A stretch of 48,927 nucleotides of DNA. It comes from a bacterium (lineage in GTDB: Bacteria; Chloroflexota; Dormibacteria; UBA8260; Bog-877). Both the position numbers and the translations under genes were made by a program. How positions within the stretch are numbered: position 1 is the first letter of the stretch; each line of letters opens with the position of its first letter. Location: assembly GCA_021791455.1 (NCBI GenBank), contig JAJYWM010000088.1, forward strand, positions 1-48,927, given 5' to 3'. Below the pieces are notes generated by a model. That model searched no databases. It was given only the letters and a program-made list of their open reading frames with translations, and was not told the DNA's origin. Shown piece by piece: positions 1 through 11,356 of the stretch.

Positions 1-2405
<2,405 letters not shown>

Positions 2406-2416
2406 CGGTCCTCGGG

Positions 2417-2445
2417 GGGTGGCCGGGTAGAGGACCCGGCCACCC
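2417..2445. terminator. Bidirectional hairpin between convergent rpoC and fur genes
   Basis: Arms 2417-2428 and 2434-2445 are perfectly complementary over 12 bp (GGTGGCCGGGT core) around a 5-nt loop. It sits 12 nt after the rpoC stop and 25 nt from the end of the minus-strand Fur gene, so it can serve both transcripts. No T-tract follows on either strand, so classification as an intrinsic terminator rests on stem strength and position. Confidence 0.7.
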
Positions 2446-2469
2446 TACGAGTCTCCCCTGCTCGAACCG

Positions 2470-2916
2470 CTAGTGACGGCAGTCCGGGCACAGGCCTCGG
2501 AAGATGATCTGAGCCTCGTCCACCAGCAGGTCGAGGTTGCTTTCCGGCTCAAGGCACGGTTTGGCACCCACCAGGCAGTCGATGTCTATCACGCGCTTGC
2601 AGGAGCGGCAGACGAAGTGGTGGTGCCAGACGGGGCCGACCTCGTAGCGAGCCGCGCCCGGTCCCGCATCGGCCCGCAGGATCACCCCCGAGTCGGCCAG
2701 GGCCTCCAGGCTGTTGTAAATCGAGGCTCTGGCCAGCGGGACCCCTGCAGCGTGCAGGTGAGCGCCAACCTCGTCTGCGGACGGATGACCTCCCATCTCC
2801 TGCAGAGCGCCATAGACGGCCAACCTGGGGGCCGTCGCTCTCAGGCCCCGGGCCCGCAGGAGGTCCCTGGTGCTGGAGTCTAGGAAGGGCTGGGTCAGAG
2901 GATTCGGCCCTGGCAC
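2470..2916 (-). CDS. Fur/PerR-family metal-dependent transcriptional regulator
   Basis: A 148-residue dimeric winged-helix repressor of the ferric-uptake family. An N-terminal wHTH (about 15-85, recognition helix around ASIYNSLEAL) precedes the metal-binding dimerisation domain. His44, Glu92, the HHH at 98-100 and Asp111/113 match regulatory-metal positions. Cys103/Cys106 and Cys143/Cys146 form the two CxxC pairs of the structural zinc site. Glu92 stands where PerR proteins have the oxidation-critical Asp, so a Fur- or Zur-like sensor is more likely than a peroxide sensor, but the metal cannot be settled here. The GTG start has no clear ribosome binding site. The gene diverges from the ECF sigma gene, and a 17-bp inverted repeat lies between them. 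Confidence 0.9.
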   Translation of the reverse strand: MPGPNPLTQPFLDSSTRDLLRARGLRATAPRLAVYGALQEMGGHPSADEVGAHLHAAGVPLARASIYNSLEALADSGVILRADAGPGAARYEVGPVWHHHFVCRSCKRVIDIDCLVGAKPCLEPESNLDLLVDEAQIIFRGLCPDCRH

Positions 2917-3105
2917 ATGAGGTGGCCCGTATTCCCCGCTGCGGCCGAACCGCCGCCGCCCATGCGAGGCGCACGGCCGCCCGGTCCTTTGAGCTGGTTG
3001 CTGGCACCGTCAGGAGGCCGCGGACCGAGAGCAACGGTTGATTCAGGGCCCTTGGTTGGCTGGCGGCGGTGAGCCGTGATGTTCGACACCGAAACCTCTT
3101 GTCTA

Positions 3106-3122
3106 ATTGGACTATGTCCAAT
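3106..3122. promoter_or_regulatory. Perfect 7-3-7 inverted repeat, candidate operator between fur and ECF sigma gene
   Basis: The sequence ATTGGAC-TAT-GTCCAAT is a perfect inverted repeat with 7-bp arms in the divergent intergenic region. It is AT-richer than its surroundings and follows a TTGTCT (3099-3104). Its size suits a dimeric wHTH repressor such as the adjacent Fur-family protein, but the bases do not match the classical Fur or PerR box. Binding by Fur is an inference from position only. It overlaps an alternative ATG (3114) of the sigma gene. Confidence 0.45.
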
Positions 3123-3191
3123 GCTACTCCTGACGCGCCCCAGGCCCGGGCCGAGGTGGCATGCCCCACCCGGGCGGTCCATACTCACCCT

Positions 3192-3719
3192 ATGGATCGG
3201 GCGCTTGGCGAAGCGGAGCTCGTCACCTGTCTGGAGAACTCGCGGCCACGGCTGGTGCGGATAGCAACCCACATGCTGGGGGACTCGGCTGCCGCCGAGG
3301 ACGCGGTCCAGGATGCCGCCGTGAAGGCGCTCTCGGCCAGGGACGGATTCCGTTCGGAGGCTCAGGTGTGCACTTGGGTCCAGCGGATATGCGTGAACTC
3401 GTGCCACGACGTGCTCCGTCGTCGCAAGTCGGCGGATAGGACGGACCAGGCGCTTCGCCGGGAGGCCCTCTGGCAGGAGCCCGCCTACACCGTCAACCCC
3501 GAGGAGGTGGCCCTGGCGGCGGCCGATGCCAGCCGCCTGCGGCGGGCTCTGGCTAGTCTCAGCCCCGACCAGAGCCGCGCTGTGGTGCTGCACGACGTGG
3601 AGGGCTGGACAGCGGCCGAGATTGCGGGATCCTTCGCCATCAGCCTTCCCACCGTCAAGTCCCATCTGCGCCGCGGCCGCCAGGCGCTGGTCACGCTGCT
3701 TGCCGGAGCCGAGGGATGA
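3192..3719 (+). CDS. ECF-family RNA polymerase sigma factor
   Basis: A sigma-70 family protein with only regions 2 and 4, the extracytoplasmic-function type. Region 2 spans about 15-80 (SAAAEDAVQDAAVKAL, then TWVQRICVNSCHDVLRRRK, the -10 binding part). Region 4 spans about 115-170 and ends in a helix-turn-helix (WTAAEIAGSFAISLPTVKSHLRRG compressed form of the usual motif). The ATG at 3192 gives 175 residues, a normal length. In-frame GTG 3069 and ATG 3114 would add 41 or 26 residues without sigma similarity. No start has a good ribosome binding site; a CATACT ends 6 nt before 3192, compatible with a leaderless mRNA. It overlaps by 4 nt the gene for a zinc-finger protein that is its likely anti-sigma factor. 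The inducing signal is unknown. Confidence 0.88.
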   Translation: MDRALGEAELVTCLENSRPRLVRIATHMLGDSAAAEDAVQDAAVKALSARDGFRSEAQVCTWVQRICVNSCHDVLRRRKSADRTDQALRREALWQEPAYTVNPEEVALAAADASRLRRALASLSPDQSRAVVLHDVEGWTAAEIAGSFAISLPTVKSHLRRGRQALVTLLAGAEG

Positions 3720-3916
3720 GAGAGCTCACCTGCGGCGAGGCCCGCGACCTGGCCTCAGAGCTCCTGGATGGGGACCTCATGGAGGCGGACGCGGAAGCGG
3801 TGCTGGCCCATGTCAGTACCTGCGCCACCTGCCCCGGTCTCTATCGGGCCCTCGTGCTGGTGCGGGCGCGGCTGGCCGCGATCGGGTCCGCTCCAGAAGG
3901 GGAGAGCCCGGCTTGA
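3716..3916 (+). CDS. Small zinc-finger anti-sigma factor (ZAS-like), soluble
   Basis: A 66-residue protein with Cys6 and the spaced motif His32-x3-Cys36-x2-Cys39, the HxxxCxxC signature of zinc-binding anti-sigma domains. It has no transmembrane segment, so if it is an anti-sigma factor it acts in the cytosol, perhaps releasing sigma on thiol oxidation or zinc loss as RsrA-type proteins do. Its ATG overlaps the sigma-factor stop by 4 nt (ATGA), indicating translational coupling and supporting the pairing. The protein is at the short end for the family, with little beyond the zinc-binding helices. The function is assigned by motif and neighbour, not by close resemblance to a named protein. Confidence 0.75.
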   Translation: MRELTCGEARDLASELLDGDLMEADAEAVLAHVSTCATCPGLYRALVLVRARLAAIGSAPEGESPA

Positions 3917-3956
3917 CACGAGACCGATGCGGTGCGCCCACCCGTGTCCGCCCGGG

Positions 3957-3977
3957 ATCGGATGGGCCCCATTCGAT
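3957..3977. repeat. Near-perfect 21-bp palindrome upstream of the rpsL promoter
   Basis: Arms 3957-3966 (ATCGGATGGG) and 3968-3977 (CCCATTCGAT) flank a single base and pair at all ten positions if one G-T is allowed. It lies 29 bp upstream of the -35 box of the rpsL promoter and 40 bp after the anti-sigma stop. It may be an operator, or the end-of-operon hairpin of the sigma pair. There is no T-tract. Confidence 0.4.
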
Positions 3978-4006
3978 GGCCGCGACCCGCTGAGGACAGT
4001 TTGAGT

Positions 4007-4035
4007 TTGACACCATGGGGGGCGGCAGGTAGAAT
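4007..4035 (+). promoter_or_regulatory. Sigma-70-type promoter for the rpsL ribosomal gene cluster
   Basis: TTGACA (4007-4012), exactly 17 bp of spacer, then TAGAAT (4030-4035): consensus -35 and a 5-of-6 -10. Transcription should start near 4042, leaving an 80-nt leader before the proposed rpsL start. The leader contains a short GC hairpin (about 4044-4062). This is the best-matching promoter in the window, as expected for a ribosomal-protein operon. Confidence 0.85.
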
Positions 4036-4121
4036 CAACACCCGCGCCTCCGGAGGGGCGCCTTAGTCCGTGTATGGCCGTCGCCCCGGAACGGCCAGCG
4101 TTCTCCAAGGATAAGTTCAGT

Positions 4122-4505
4122 TTGCCCACCATCCAGCAGCTGGTCCGCAAGGGCCGCTCTCCAGTCGTCAAGAAGACCAAGTCGCCCGCTCTCAAGGGGT
4201 CGCCTCAGAGGCGGGGAGTTTGTGTGCGCGTCTTCACCACGACTCCCAAGAAGCCGAACTCCGCCCTCAGGAAGGTCGCCAGGGTCAGGCTGACCAGCAA
4301 GATCGAGGTCACCGCCTATATCCCGGGAATCGGCCACAACCTCCAGGAGCACTCCGTGGTGCTGGTCCGCGGCGGCCGGGTCAAGGACCTCCCCGGGGTG
4401 CGCTATCACGTGGTGCGTGGGGCTCTGGACACCGCCGGGACCAAGGCCCGCAAGCAGGGTCGCAGCAAGTACGGCGCCAAGCGCGAAAAGCCGGCGAAGA
4501 GCTGA
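4122..4505 (+). CDS. rpsL: 30S ribosomal protein S12
   Basis: S12 sits at the decoding centre of the small subunit. The classic N-terminus [11 protein letters not shown] begins right after a TTG at 4122 that has AAGGA 10 nt upstream. This start gives 127 residues and puts the streptomycin-related lysines at 43 (TTPKKPNS) and 88 and the beta-methylthiolated aspartate at 89 (KDLPGVRYH), matching usual bacterial numbering. An in-frame ATG at 4074 would add 16 residues not found in S12, and its purine-rich sequence is spaced too far away. The gene is first in a str-type operon with rpsG, fusA and tuf. Lys at both 43 and 88 means no classical streptomycin-resistance substitution. Confidence 0.93.
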   Translation: MPTIQQLVRKGRSPVVKKTKSPALKGSPQRRGVCVRVFTTTPKKPNSALRKVARVRLTSKIEVTAYIPGIGHNLQEHSVVLVRGGRVKDLPGVRYHVVRGALDTAGTKARKQGRSKYGAKREKPAKS

Positions 4506-4506
4506 T

Positions 4507-4977
4507 ATGCCACGTCGTCAGAGAATCTCCCGGCGCGTGGTGGTCCCCGACCCCGTCTATCGAAGTGAGGGGCTGGCCAAGTTCATCAACTGCGTGATGC
4601 TCAATGGCAAGCGGAGCACGGCGGAGCAAATCGTCTACGCCTCTTTGACCCGCATCGCCAAGAGCCAGAGGCGTGAGCCTCTCGAGGTGTTTGACGTGGC
4701 GATCCGGAACGCTACCCCAATCCTTGAGGTCAAGCCCAAGCGGGTAGGCGGAGCGACCTACCAGGTGCCGGTCGAGATTCGTCACGACAGGCGCCTGGCT
4801 CTGGCCCGGCGCTGGATAATCCGCAGCGCCCGCCAGCGCCATGGGAAGAGCATGGCCGACAAGCTGGCGGCTGAGCTGATGGATGCCAGCAACGGCATGG
4901 GCCAGGCCGTGAAGCGCAAGGAAGACACCCACAAGATGGCCGAGTCCAACAAGGCCTTCTCTCACTTCAGGTACTGA
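4507..4977 (+). CDS. rpsG: 30S ribosomal protein S7
   Basis: S7 nucleates assembly of the 30S head by binding the 3' major domain of 16S rRNA and contacts the exit-site tRNA. The 156-residue product starts [10 protein letters not shown], the usual S7 N-terminus, and contains the conserved [15 protein letters not shown] and [12 protein letters not shown] segments and a C-terminal NKAFSHFRY. It begins 1 nt after rpsL, with GAAGAGC upstream. Length matches the family. Codon use and context are those of a normal str operon. Earlier in-frame starts run into rpsL and are not needed. Confidence 0.97.
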   Translation: MPRRQRISRRVVVPDPVYRSEGLAKFINCVMLNGKRSTAEQIVYASLTRIAKSQRREPLEVFDVAIRNATPILEVKPKRVGGATYQVPVEIRHDRRLALARRWIIRSARQRHGKSMADKLAAELMDASNGMGQAVKRKEDTHKMAESNKAFSHFRY

Positions 4978-4985
4978 TCACAACC

Positions 4986-7103
4986 ATGACCACCCAGACC
5001 ACAGCCACTCCCGGCGGAGCGCTCGCCCACGGCCGCAAGGTGCCCCTGGAGCGGGTTCGCAACATCGGCATCATGGCCCACATCGATGCGGGGAAGACCA
5101 CCACCACGGAGAGGGTGCTGTTCTACACCGGGCGCATCCACAAGATGGGCGAGGTCCATGAGGGGGCGGCCACCATGGACTGGATGGTCCAGGAGCAGGA
5201 GCGAGGGATCACCATCACGTCCGCGGCCACGGCTGCAGAGTGGCAGGGGCACCAGATCAACATCATCGACACCCCTGGGCATGTCGACTTCACCGTGGAA
5301 GTCGAGCGCAGCCTCAGGGTCCTGGACGGGGCGATCACGGTATTCGACGCCGTGAGTGGCGTGGAGCCGCAGTCGGAGACGGTGTGGCGGCAAGCGGATC
5401 GTTATGACGTCCCCCGCATCTGCTTCATCAACAAGATGGACCGGGTGGGGGCTGACTTTGATGCCGCCGTGACCTCGATCAAGGAGCGACTAGGCGCCAG
5501 AGCGGTGCCGGTCCAGCTGCCGATCGGCGCCGAGGACGCGTTTGATGGCGTTGTCGACCTCATTCGGGAACAGGCGATCGTCTACTCGGACGACCTCGGC
5601 ACGCTGCACGACACGACTTCCATCCCGGATGTGATGCTGGCGGCCGTCAAGGCGGCAAGGCAGGAGTTGGTGGAGGCCGCCGCCGAGTTCGACGACGACC
5701 TCATGCAGGCCTACCTCGACGAGCAGGAGATCGAGCCGGCCAGGCTCAGCGCGGCGATCCGCAAGGGTGTCATAACCGCTGAGCTCTTCCCCGTCTTCTG
5801 TGGGGCCGCTCTGCGCAACCGCGGAGTGCAGCCTCTGCTCGACGGGGTTGTGGAGTTCCTGCCGAGCCCGCTCGACCGTCCGGCCATCACCGGTCTGTCC
5901 CCCTCCAGCGACGAGGAACTCACCAGGGTCGCCTCGGACGACGCTCCCTTCTCCGCCCTGGCATTCAAGATCATGACCGACCCCTATGTCGGCAAGCTGA
6001 CCTTCTTCAGGGTTTACAGCGGGGTGCTCAAGTCGGGCAGCTACGTGTACAACGCCAGCCACGGCGAGCGGGAGCGAGTGGGGCGGATCCTGAAGATGCA
6101 TGCCAACCGCCGGGAGGAGATCGACCAAGTCCTGGCCGGCGACATCGCCGCCGCGATCGGGCTCCGCCACACCTCCACGGGGGACACCCTGACCGACGAG
6201 CAGGCTCCGATCATCCTGGAGTCGATCACCTTCCCGGAGCCCGTGATCTCGGTCGCGATCGAGCCCAAGACCAAGGCCGACCAGGACAAGCTGGCGATCG
6301 CGCTGCAGAAGCTGGCCGAGGAGGATCCGACATTCCAGGTGCGGACCGACCCGGAGACCGGACAGAACCTGATCTCGGGCATGGGCGAGCTGCATCTGGA
6401 GGTGATCGTCGACCGCCTGCTGCGAGAGTTCAAGGTCGATGCCAACGTCGGCAAGCCGCAGGTCGCCTACCGGGAGACCGTGCGGCGCAAGGCGAAGGGG
6501 ACTGGTAGGTTCGTCCGCCAGACCGGTGGACACGGCCAGTACGGCCACTGTGAGCTGGAGGTGGAGCCCAACGAGGCGGGCAAGGGCTTCGAGTTCGTCA
6601 ACAAGATCGTGGGCGGGACGATTCCGCGCGAGTACATCGCCCCGATCGAGAAGGGCTGCATCGACGCCATGCAGGCGGGGGTCGTGGCGGGATATCCCGT
6701 CGTCGATGTGAAGGTCACCCTCTACGACGGCTCGTACCACGATGTCGACTCCTCCGAGCAGGCCTTCCAGATCGCCGGCTCGATTGGCATGAAGGACGGC
6801 ATGCGCAAGGCGGCTCCGGTTCTGCTTGAACCGATCATGAAGGTGGACGTGACCGTCCCCGAGGCCAACCTAGGCGATATCATTGGAGACCTCGCCTCGC
6901 GCCGCGGCCACACCCTGGGAATGGAGAGTCGGCGGTCGATGCAGACCGTTCATGCCGAGGTACCCCTGGCCAACATGTTCGGGTACGCCACCCAGCTGCG
7001 CAGCATGACCCAGGGGCGCGCCAGTTACACGATGGAATTCGACCACTACCAGGACTTGCCGCAGTCGCTGGCAGAGGAAATCACGGCCAAGCGGAAGAGT
7101 TGA
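4986..7103 (+). CDS. fusA: Elongation factor G
   Basis: Ribosomal translocase GTPase of 705 residues, which moves tRNAs and mRNA after peptide bond formation and acts with RRF in recycling. The G domain carries G1 AHIDAGKTT (31-39), switch II DTPGH (95-99) and NKMD (149-152). Switch I contains the QERGITI segment. Domains II-V follow, with [25 protein letters not shown] opening domain IV (given here as its landmark) and the tip segment near [20 protein letters not shown]. Length and motif order are fully typical. The ATG lies 8 nt after rpsG. No sign of a second paralogue type or of fusidic-acid-specific changes can be judged from sequence alone. Confidence 0.97.
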   Translation: MTTQTTATPGGALAHGRKVPLERVRNIGIMAHIDAGKTTTTERVLFYTGRIHKMGEVHEGAATMDWMVQEQERGITITSAATAAEWQGHQINIIDTPGHVDFTVEVERSLRVLDGAITVFDAVSGVEPQSETVWRQADRYDVPRICFINKMDRVGADFDAAVTSIKERLGARAVPVQLPIGAEDAFDGVVDLIREQAIVYSDDLGTLHDTTSIPDVMLAAVKAARQELVEAAAEFDDDLMQAYLDEQEIEPARLSAAIRKGVITAELFPVFCGAALRNRGVQPLLDGVVEFLPSPLDRPAITGLSPSSDEELTRVASDDAPFSALAFKIMTDPYVGKLTFFRVYSGVLKSGSYVYNASHGERERVGRILKMHANRREEIDQVLAGDIAAAIGLRHTSTGDTLTDEQAPIILESITFPEPVISVAIEPKTKADQDKLAIALQKLAEEDPTFQVRTDPETGQNLISGMGELHLEVIVDRLLREFKVDANVGKPQVAYRETVRRKAKGTGRFVRQTGGHGQYGHCELEVEPNEAGKGFEFVNKIVGGTIPREYIAPIEKGCIDAMQAGVVAGYPVVDVKVTLYDGSYHDVDSSEQAFQIAGSIGMKDGMRKAAPVLLEPIMKVDVTVPEANLGDIIGDLASRRGHTLGMESRRSMQTVHAEVPLANMFGYATQLRSMTQGRASYTMEFDHYQDLPQSLAEEITAKRKS

Positions 7104-7152
7104 CCAGGATCAGTAGTCAGAGCAGATCGCCAGAGACGAAGGGCAGGTAAAG

Positions 7153-8337
7153 ATGGGTAAGAAGAAGTACGAGAACACCAAGCCCCACCTCAACGTGGGC
7201 ACCATCGGTCACATCGACCACGGCAAGACGACACTCACGGCCGCCATCACCAAGGTGCTGTCGGAGAAGGGCTTGTCGGAGTACCGCGAGTTCTCCTCCA
7301 TCGACAACGCGCCCGAGGAGAAGGCCCGGGGCATAACGATCGCTGCCTCGCACGTCGAGTACGAGACGGACACGCGCCACTACGCTCATGTGGACTGCCC
7401 GGGGCATGCCGACTACATCAAGAACATGATCACCGGGGCGGCTCAGATGGATGGCGCGATCCTGGTGGTCGCGGCCACCGACGGTCCCATGCCCCAGACC
7501 AGGGAGCACATCCTGCTAGCGCGCCAGGTGGGGGTGCCCTACATCGTCGTCGCCTTGAACAAGGTCGACGCGGTCGACGACGAGGAGCTGCTGGAGCTGG
7601 TCGAGCTGGAGGTCCGCGAGCTGCTGACCAAGAACGACTTCCCGGGCGACGATGTCCCGGTGGTCCGGGTCTCCGCGCTCAAGGCGCTGCAGGGTGACCC
7701 GGCGGCCGAGGACCAGATCAGGCAGCTGATGGACGCTGTGGACAGCTACATCCCGGTGCCCGAGCGCCCCATCGACCAGCCGTTCTTCATGCCCATCGAG
7801 GACGTCTTCTCGATCGAGGGACGAGGGACGGTGGTCACGGGCAGGATCGAGCGGGGAGTCGTCAAGGTCAACGACCCAGTGGAGATCGTGGGTATCAAGG
7901 ACACCACCAAGTCGGTCGTGACCGGGGTGGAGATGTTCCACAAGCTGCTGGACCAGGGCGAGGCCGGCATGAACTGTGGATGCCTGCTGCGCGGGATCAA
8001 GCGCGAGGAGGTGGAGCGAGGGCAGGTGCTGGCCAAGCCTGGCTCGGTCAAGCCGCACACTGACTTCGAAGCCCAGGTGTACGTCCTGAGCAAGGAGGAA
8101 GGCGGGCGGCACACCGCTTTCTTCGCCAACTACCGCCCCCAGTTCTACATCCGCACCACCGATGTGACGGGCCAGATCGAGCTACCTGAGGGTCGCGAGC
8201 TGGTCATGCCTGGAGACAACGTCGAGCTCAAGGTTTCCCTGATCACCCCGGTAGCGATGGAGGACGGCATGCGCTTCGCCATCCGCGAAGGTGGCAGGAC
8301 GGTCGGCGCCGGCGTCGTCAGCAAGATCATCAAGTAG
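7153..8337 (+). CDS. tuf: Elongation factor Tu
   Basis: GTPase that delivers aminoacyl-tRNA to the ribosomal A site. The 394 residues match the family length. G1 GHIDHGKT (19-26), DCPGH (81-85) and NKVD (136-139) are intact, as is the catalytic His in DCPGHADY. Domains 2 and 3 follow, including [12 protein letters not shown] and the C-terminal [14 protein letters not shown] 49-nt gap separates it from fusA, with a purine-rich GGCAGGTAAAG before the ATG. It ends the str-like group and runs into rpsJ after 21 nt, so all may be co-transcribed. Only one tuf copy is in the window. Confidence 0.98.
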   Translation: MGKKKYENTKPHLNVGTIGHIDHGKTTLTAAITKVLSEKGLSEYREFSSIDNAPEEKARGITIAASHVEYETDTRHYAHVDCPGHADYIKNMITGAAQMDGAILVVAATDGPMPQTREHILLARQVGVPYIVVALNKVDAVDDEELLELVELEVRELLTKNDFPGDDVPVVRVSALKALQGDPAAEDQIRQLMDAVDSYIPVPERPIDQPFFMPIEDVFSIEGRGTVVTGRIERGVVKVNDPVEIVGIKDTTKSVVTGVEMFHKLLDQGEAGMNCGCLLRGIKREEVERGQVLAKPGSVKPHTDFEAQVYVLSKEEGGRHTAFFANYRPQFYIRTTDVTGQIELPEGRELVMPGDNVELKVSLITPVAMEDGMRFAIREGGRTVGAGVVSKIIK

Positions 8338-8358
8338 ATCAGGAAACCAGCAGAAGCA

Positions 8359-8664
8359 ATGGCACAGAGAATTCGGATTCGGCTCAAGGCCTACGACCAC
8401 CGGGTCTTGGACCAGGCGGCGGCTCGGATTGTGGAGACCGCGGCCCGGAACCAAGCTCAGGTGCGGGGGCCCGTGCCATTGCCCACTGAGATCAACAAGT
8501 ACACGGTGATCAGGGGCCCGTTCATCGACAAGGATTCTCGGGAGCAGTTCGAGATGCGCACCCACAAGAGGATCGTCGACATCCTGGACCCCAATCCCAA
8601 GGTCGTGGACGCCCTGATGCACCTCAACCTGCCAAGCGGCGTGAACATCGAGATCAAGCTCTGA
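8359..8664 (+). CDS. rpsJ: 30S ribosomal protein S10
   Basis: S10 is part of the 30S head and, as NusE, also joins antitermination complexes with NusB. The 101-residue product has the conserved [14 protein letters not shown] start, the loop [19 protein letters not shown] and the THKRIVDIL segment. It opens the S10 operon block and overlaps rplC by one base (TGATG), showing tight coupling. Length is typical and no oddities are seen. Confidence 0.97.
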   Translation: MAQRIRIRLKAYDHRVLDQAAARIVETAARNQAQVRGPVPLPTEINKYTVIRGPFIDKDSREQFEMRTHKRIVDILDPNPKVVDALMHLNLPSGVNIEIKL

Positions 8665-9305
8665 TGGGCAAGTCCTTGCTGGCGCGCAAGCTGGGCATGG
8701 CCCAGGTGTTCGCGGAGGATGGTCGCTGCTACGGCGTGACCGTGCTCGAGGCGGGGCCCTGCCCGGTGGTGCAGGTGAAGAGCCGGGCGGTGGACGGCTA
8801 CGACGCGGCTCAGATCGCCTTTGGCGCCAATCCCAAACGACTGAACCAACCGCTCAAGGGGCACTACGAGGTGGCGGGGATAGCGCCCCACCGGCACCTG
8901 CGGGAGGTGTCCGGGCTGGAGCAGTCGGCGGTCGGTGACGTGCTTACGGTGAGCGAGTTCCAGGCCGGGCAACGAGTGGATGTCACCGGGGTCAGCAAGG
9001 GCAAGGGCTTTGCCGGCCAGCACAAGCGCCATCACTTCGGACGCGGTCCCGTCAGCCATGGGAGCCACAACATCCGTCAGCCAGGATCGATCGGCGCAGT
9101 CGATGCGGCTCGCACCTTTCGGGGGCTACCAATGGCAGGCCATCTCGGGGCCCAGCGGGCGACGGTGCAGCGGCTGGAGGTCTTCCGGGTGGACGAGGAG
9201 CGCAACCTGCTGCTGGTGAAGGGCGCGGTGCCGGGGGCCACCGGAGGGATCCTGATGGTCTCGGAGTCGCAGGCCCGCATCCGCAAGGTGAGGGGGCAGC
9301 ACTGA
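8664..9305 (+). CDS. rplC: 50S ribosomal protein L3
   Basis: L3 is an early-assembly 50S protein whose long loop reaches the peptidyl-transferase centre. The 213-residue product has the globular start KSLLARKLGMAQVF, the central VTGVSKGKGFAGQHKRHHF and the loop region QPGSIGAVDAARTFRGLPMAG, which aligns with the family GSIGA...RVFKG...MAG pattern. The ATG overlaps the rpsJ stop by one base and its own stop overlaps rplD in the same way. Length and order are normal for an S10 operon. Confidence 0.96.
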   Translation: MGKSLLARKLGMAQVFAEDGRCYGVTVLEAGPCPVVQVKSRAVDGYDAAQIAFGANPKRLNQPLKGHYEVAGIAPHRHLREVSGLEQSAVGDVLTVSEFQAGQRVDVTGVSKGKGFAGQHKRHHFGRGPVSHGSHNIRQPGSIGAVDAARTFRGLPMAGHLGAQRATVQRLEVFRVDEERNLLLVKGAVPGATGGILMVSESQARIRKVRGQH

Positions 9306-9925
9306 TGGAGGCTCCGGTGCGGACCCAGGACGGGACGCAGAGCGGCGCAGTGCAGTTGGCGGACTCGGTCTTTGGGGTCGAGGTCAACCAGGCCGTGCTG
9401 CACCAGGCCGTCGTTCGTCAGCTGGCGGGCGCCCGGCAGGGCACCCACGACACCAAGACCCGGGGTGAGGTGAGTGGAGGAGGCCGCAAGCCGTACCGTC
9501 AGAAGGGTACTGGGCGGGCGCGCCAGGGCTCGATCAGGGCTCCTCACTGGCGGGGTGGAGGCACCGTGTTCGGGCCCACCCCGCACGGCCACGCACTGGC
9601 CATGCCCAGAAAGCAGCGCCGCATCGCCCTGCGCAGCGCGCTGGCGGCGAAGGCCTCCGACGGCGCGATCCAAGTTGTCGACGGGCTCGAGTACGAGCGG
9701 CCCAGGACCAAGGACTTTGCCACCTTCCTGGAGAAGTTGGGGGCGGGGCGCCGAGTGCTGATGGTGCTGGAGACGCACAGCGAGAACCTGCAGCTGTCGG
9801 CGCGCAACATTCCCCAGGTGAAGTTGATTCTGGCGTCCAACATCAACGTTCGGGACGTGCTCATAGCCGACACCATAATCGTCACCAAAGAGGCGCTGGA
9901 CGCCATCACGGAGCATCTGGGATGA
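9305..9925 (+). CDS. rplD: 50S ribosomal protein L4
   Basis: L4 binds domain I of 23S rRNA and its extended loop lines the exit-tunnel constriction. The 206-residue product contains the loop hallmark GGRKPYRQKGTGRARQG and the following RAPHWRGGGTVFGP. The C-terminal globular part (VLMVLETHSENLQLSARNIP, ANINVRDVLIADTIIVTKEAL) is also clear. The N-terminus carries about 12 residues more than the shortest L4 proteins. It overlaps rplC by 1 nt and rplW by 4 nt. In some proteobacteria L4 autoregulates its operon; nothing here shows this. Confidence 0.96.
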   Translation: MEAPVRTQDGTQSGAVQLADSVFGVEVNQAVLHQAVVRQLAGARQGTHDTKTRGEVSGGGRKPYRQKGTGRARQGSIRAPHWRGGGTVFGPTPHGHALAMPRKQRRIALRSALAAKASDGAIQVVDGLEYERPRTKDFATFLEKLGAGRRVLMVLETHSENLQLSARNIPQVKLILASNINVRDVLIADTIIVTKEALDAITEHLG

Positions 9926-10224
9926 AGGATCCGTCGCAGATTCTGCTGCGCCCGGTGATCAGCGAGAAGTCCTATGCCGGGATGGCCCAGCAGCGCTACG
10001 TCTTCAGGGTGGCGACTGACGCCAACAAGATCGAGATCAAGCAGGCGGTGGAGTCGGCGTTCAAGGTGAAGGCCGCCTCGGTGAACGTGCTGATTGTCAA
10101 GGGCAAGGTGCGTACCAGGATGAAGCGCGGAGGCAGAGTGGTCGGCCGCAGCCGGGACTGGAAGAAGGCGATCGTCACGCTGCAAGCCGGTGAGACCATC
10201 GCCAATCTCTTTGAGGGAGTCTGA
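9922..10224 (+). CDS. rplW: 50S ribosomal protein L23
   Basis: L23 sits at the exit of the polypeptide tunnel and docks trigger factor and SRP. The 100-residue product starts [18 protein letters not shown], includes [19 protein letters not shown] and ends in the R/K-rich segment around [13 protein letters not shown]. The ATG overlaps the rplD stop by 4 nt (ATGA). Length is typical. No anomaly is seen. Confidence 0.96.
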   Translation: MKDPSQILLRPVISEKSYAGMAQQRYVFRVATDANKIEIKQAVESAFKVKAASVNVLIVKGKVRTRMKRGGRVVGRSRDWKKAIVTLQAGETIANLFEGV

Positions 10225-10225
10225 C

Positions 10226-11050
10226 ATGCCCGTGAATCGGTACCGCCCGACGTCGTCGGGGCGACGTTTCATGAGCGTCAGCTCCTTCGACGAGGTGACC
10301 AAGAGCCGACCGGAGCGCAAGCTGACGGTCGCTCTCAAGAAGCACTCCGGCCGTAACGCCACCGGCAAGATCACCGTGCGCCATCGTGGTGGTGGGCACA
10401 AGCGGATCTATCGGGTGATCGATTTCAAGCGAGACAAGATCGATGTGCCAGGCAAGGTTGCGGCCATCGAGTACGATCCCAACCGCAGTGCCAGGATTGC
10501 CCTGGTCCACTACCGCGATGGGGACAAGCGTTACATCCTGGCGCCCGACGGCCTGGGCGTCGGGGACGTCGTGATGGCGGGGGAGAAGGCGGAGATCCGT
10601 CCCGGCAATGCCCTCCCGCTCACGAAGATCCCCTTGGGGACCACGGTGCACAACCTGGAGGTTCAGCTCGGCCGCGGCGGGCAGTTGGTGAGGAGCGCCG
10701 GGGTCGGCGCTCAGCTGGTCGCTCGGGAAGGGCGCTTCGCACAGATGCGGATGCCCTCGGGGGAGGTGCGCCTCATCGATGTGCGCTGCCGCGCGACCGT
10801 CGGACAGGTGGGTAACTCGGACCATTCCAATGAGACGATCGGCAAGGCCGGCAAGAACCGCTGGCGTGGCTTTAGACCAACGGTGCGAGGCTCGACCATG
10901 AACCCCTTCGATCATCCCCACGGTGGTGGAGAGGGAAGGTCCGGGCCCGGTGGGCATCCGCAGACCCCCTGGGGCAAGCCGGCTCTGGGTCACCGTACCC
11001 GTAACAACAAGGCAACCGATCCCATGATCGTGCGCAGGAGACGGAAGTAG
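10226..11050 (+). CDS. rplB: 50S ribosomal protein L2
   Basis: L2 is needed for subunit association and the peptidyl-transferase centre. The ATG at 10226 (one base after the rplW stop) gives 274 residues starting [14 protein letters not shown], the expected length. Landmarks are the [20 protein letters not shown] segment, MRMPSGEVR and the C-terminal loop with the conserved His in [13 protein letters not shown] longer in-frame reading from 10190 lies inside rplW and is not supported by family length. Confidence 0.97.
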   Translation: MPVNRYRPTSSGRRFMSVSSFDEVTKSRPERKLTVALKKHSGRNATGKITVRHRGGGHKRIYRVIDFKRDKIDVPGKVAAIEYDPNRSARIALVHYRDGDKRYILAPDGLGVGDVVMAGEKAEIRPGNALPLTKIPLGTTVHNLEVQLGRGGQLVRSAGVGAQLVAREGRFAQMRMPSGEVRLIDVRCRATVGQVGNSDHSNETIGKAGKNRWRGFRPTVRGSTMNPFDHPHGGGEGRSGPGGHPQTPWGKPALGHRTRNNKATDPMIVRRRRK

Positions 11051-11053
11051 CCC

Positions 11054-11338
11054 ATGAGTAGGTCTGTTAAGAAGGGGCCGTTCTGTGACGCGCCACTGCT
11101 GAAGAAGGTTCTGGAGATGAACCACGCCAAGGAGAAGCGCGTCATTCGCACCTGGTCGAGGCGCTCGGACATCTTCCCGGAGATGCTGGGCCACACCATC
11201 GCGGTGCATGACGGGCGCAAGCACGTCCCCGTGTTTGTCACCGAGGCCATGGTCGGCCACAAGCTGGGGGAGTTCGTGCCGACCAGGAAGTTCCGCGGCC
11301 ACGGGCACCACACGGAGCGCAGCAATGCTCTCAAGTAG
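11054..11338 (+). CDS. rpsS: 30S ribosomal protein S19
   Basis: S19 lies in the 30S head next to S13 and contacts the A-site finger of 23S rRNA. The 94-residue product begins [18 protein letters not shown] and carries the hallmark [14 protein letters not shown] and the [18 protein letters not shown] segment. It follows rplB after 3 nt. Everything matches the family. Confidence 0.97.
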   Translation: MSRSVKKGPFCDAPLLKKVLEMNHAKEKRVIRTWSRRSDIFPEMLGHTIAVHDGRKHVPVFVTEAMVGHKLGEFVPTRKFRGHGHHTERSNALK

Positions 11339-11356
11339 GACGGGGAGATCCAAGTA

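Noticed and set aside
3069..3191. N-terminal extension of the ECF sigma factor from GTG 3069 or ATG 3114
   Set aside because: The added residues lack sigma-factor character and the 3114 start overlaps the inverted repeat. It is kept as an alternative but not preferred.
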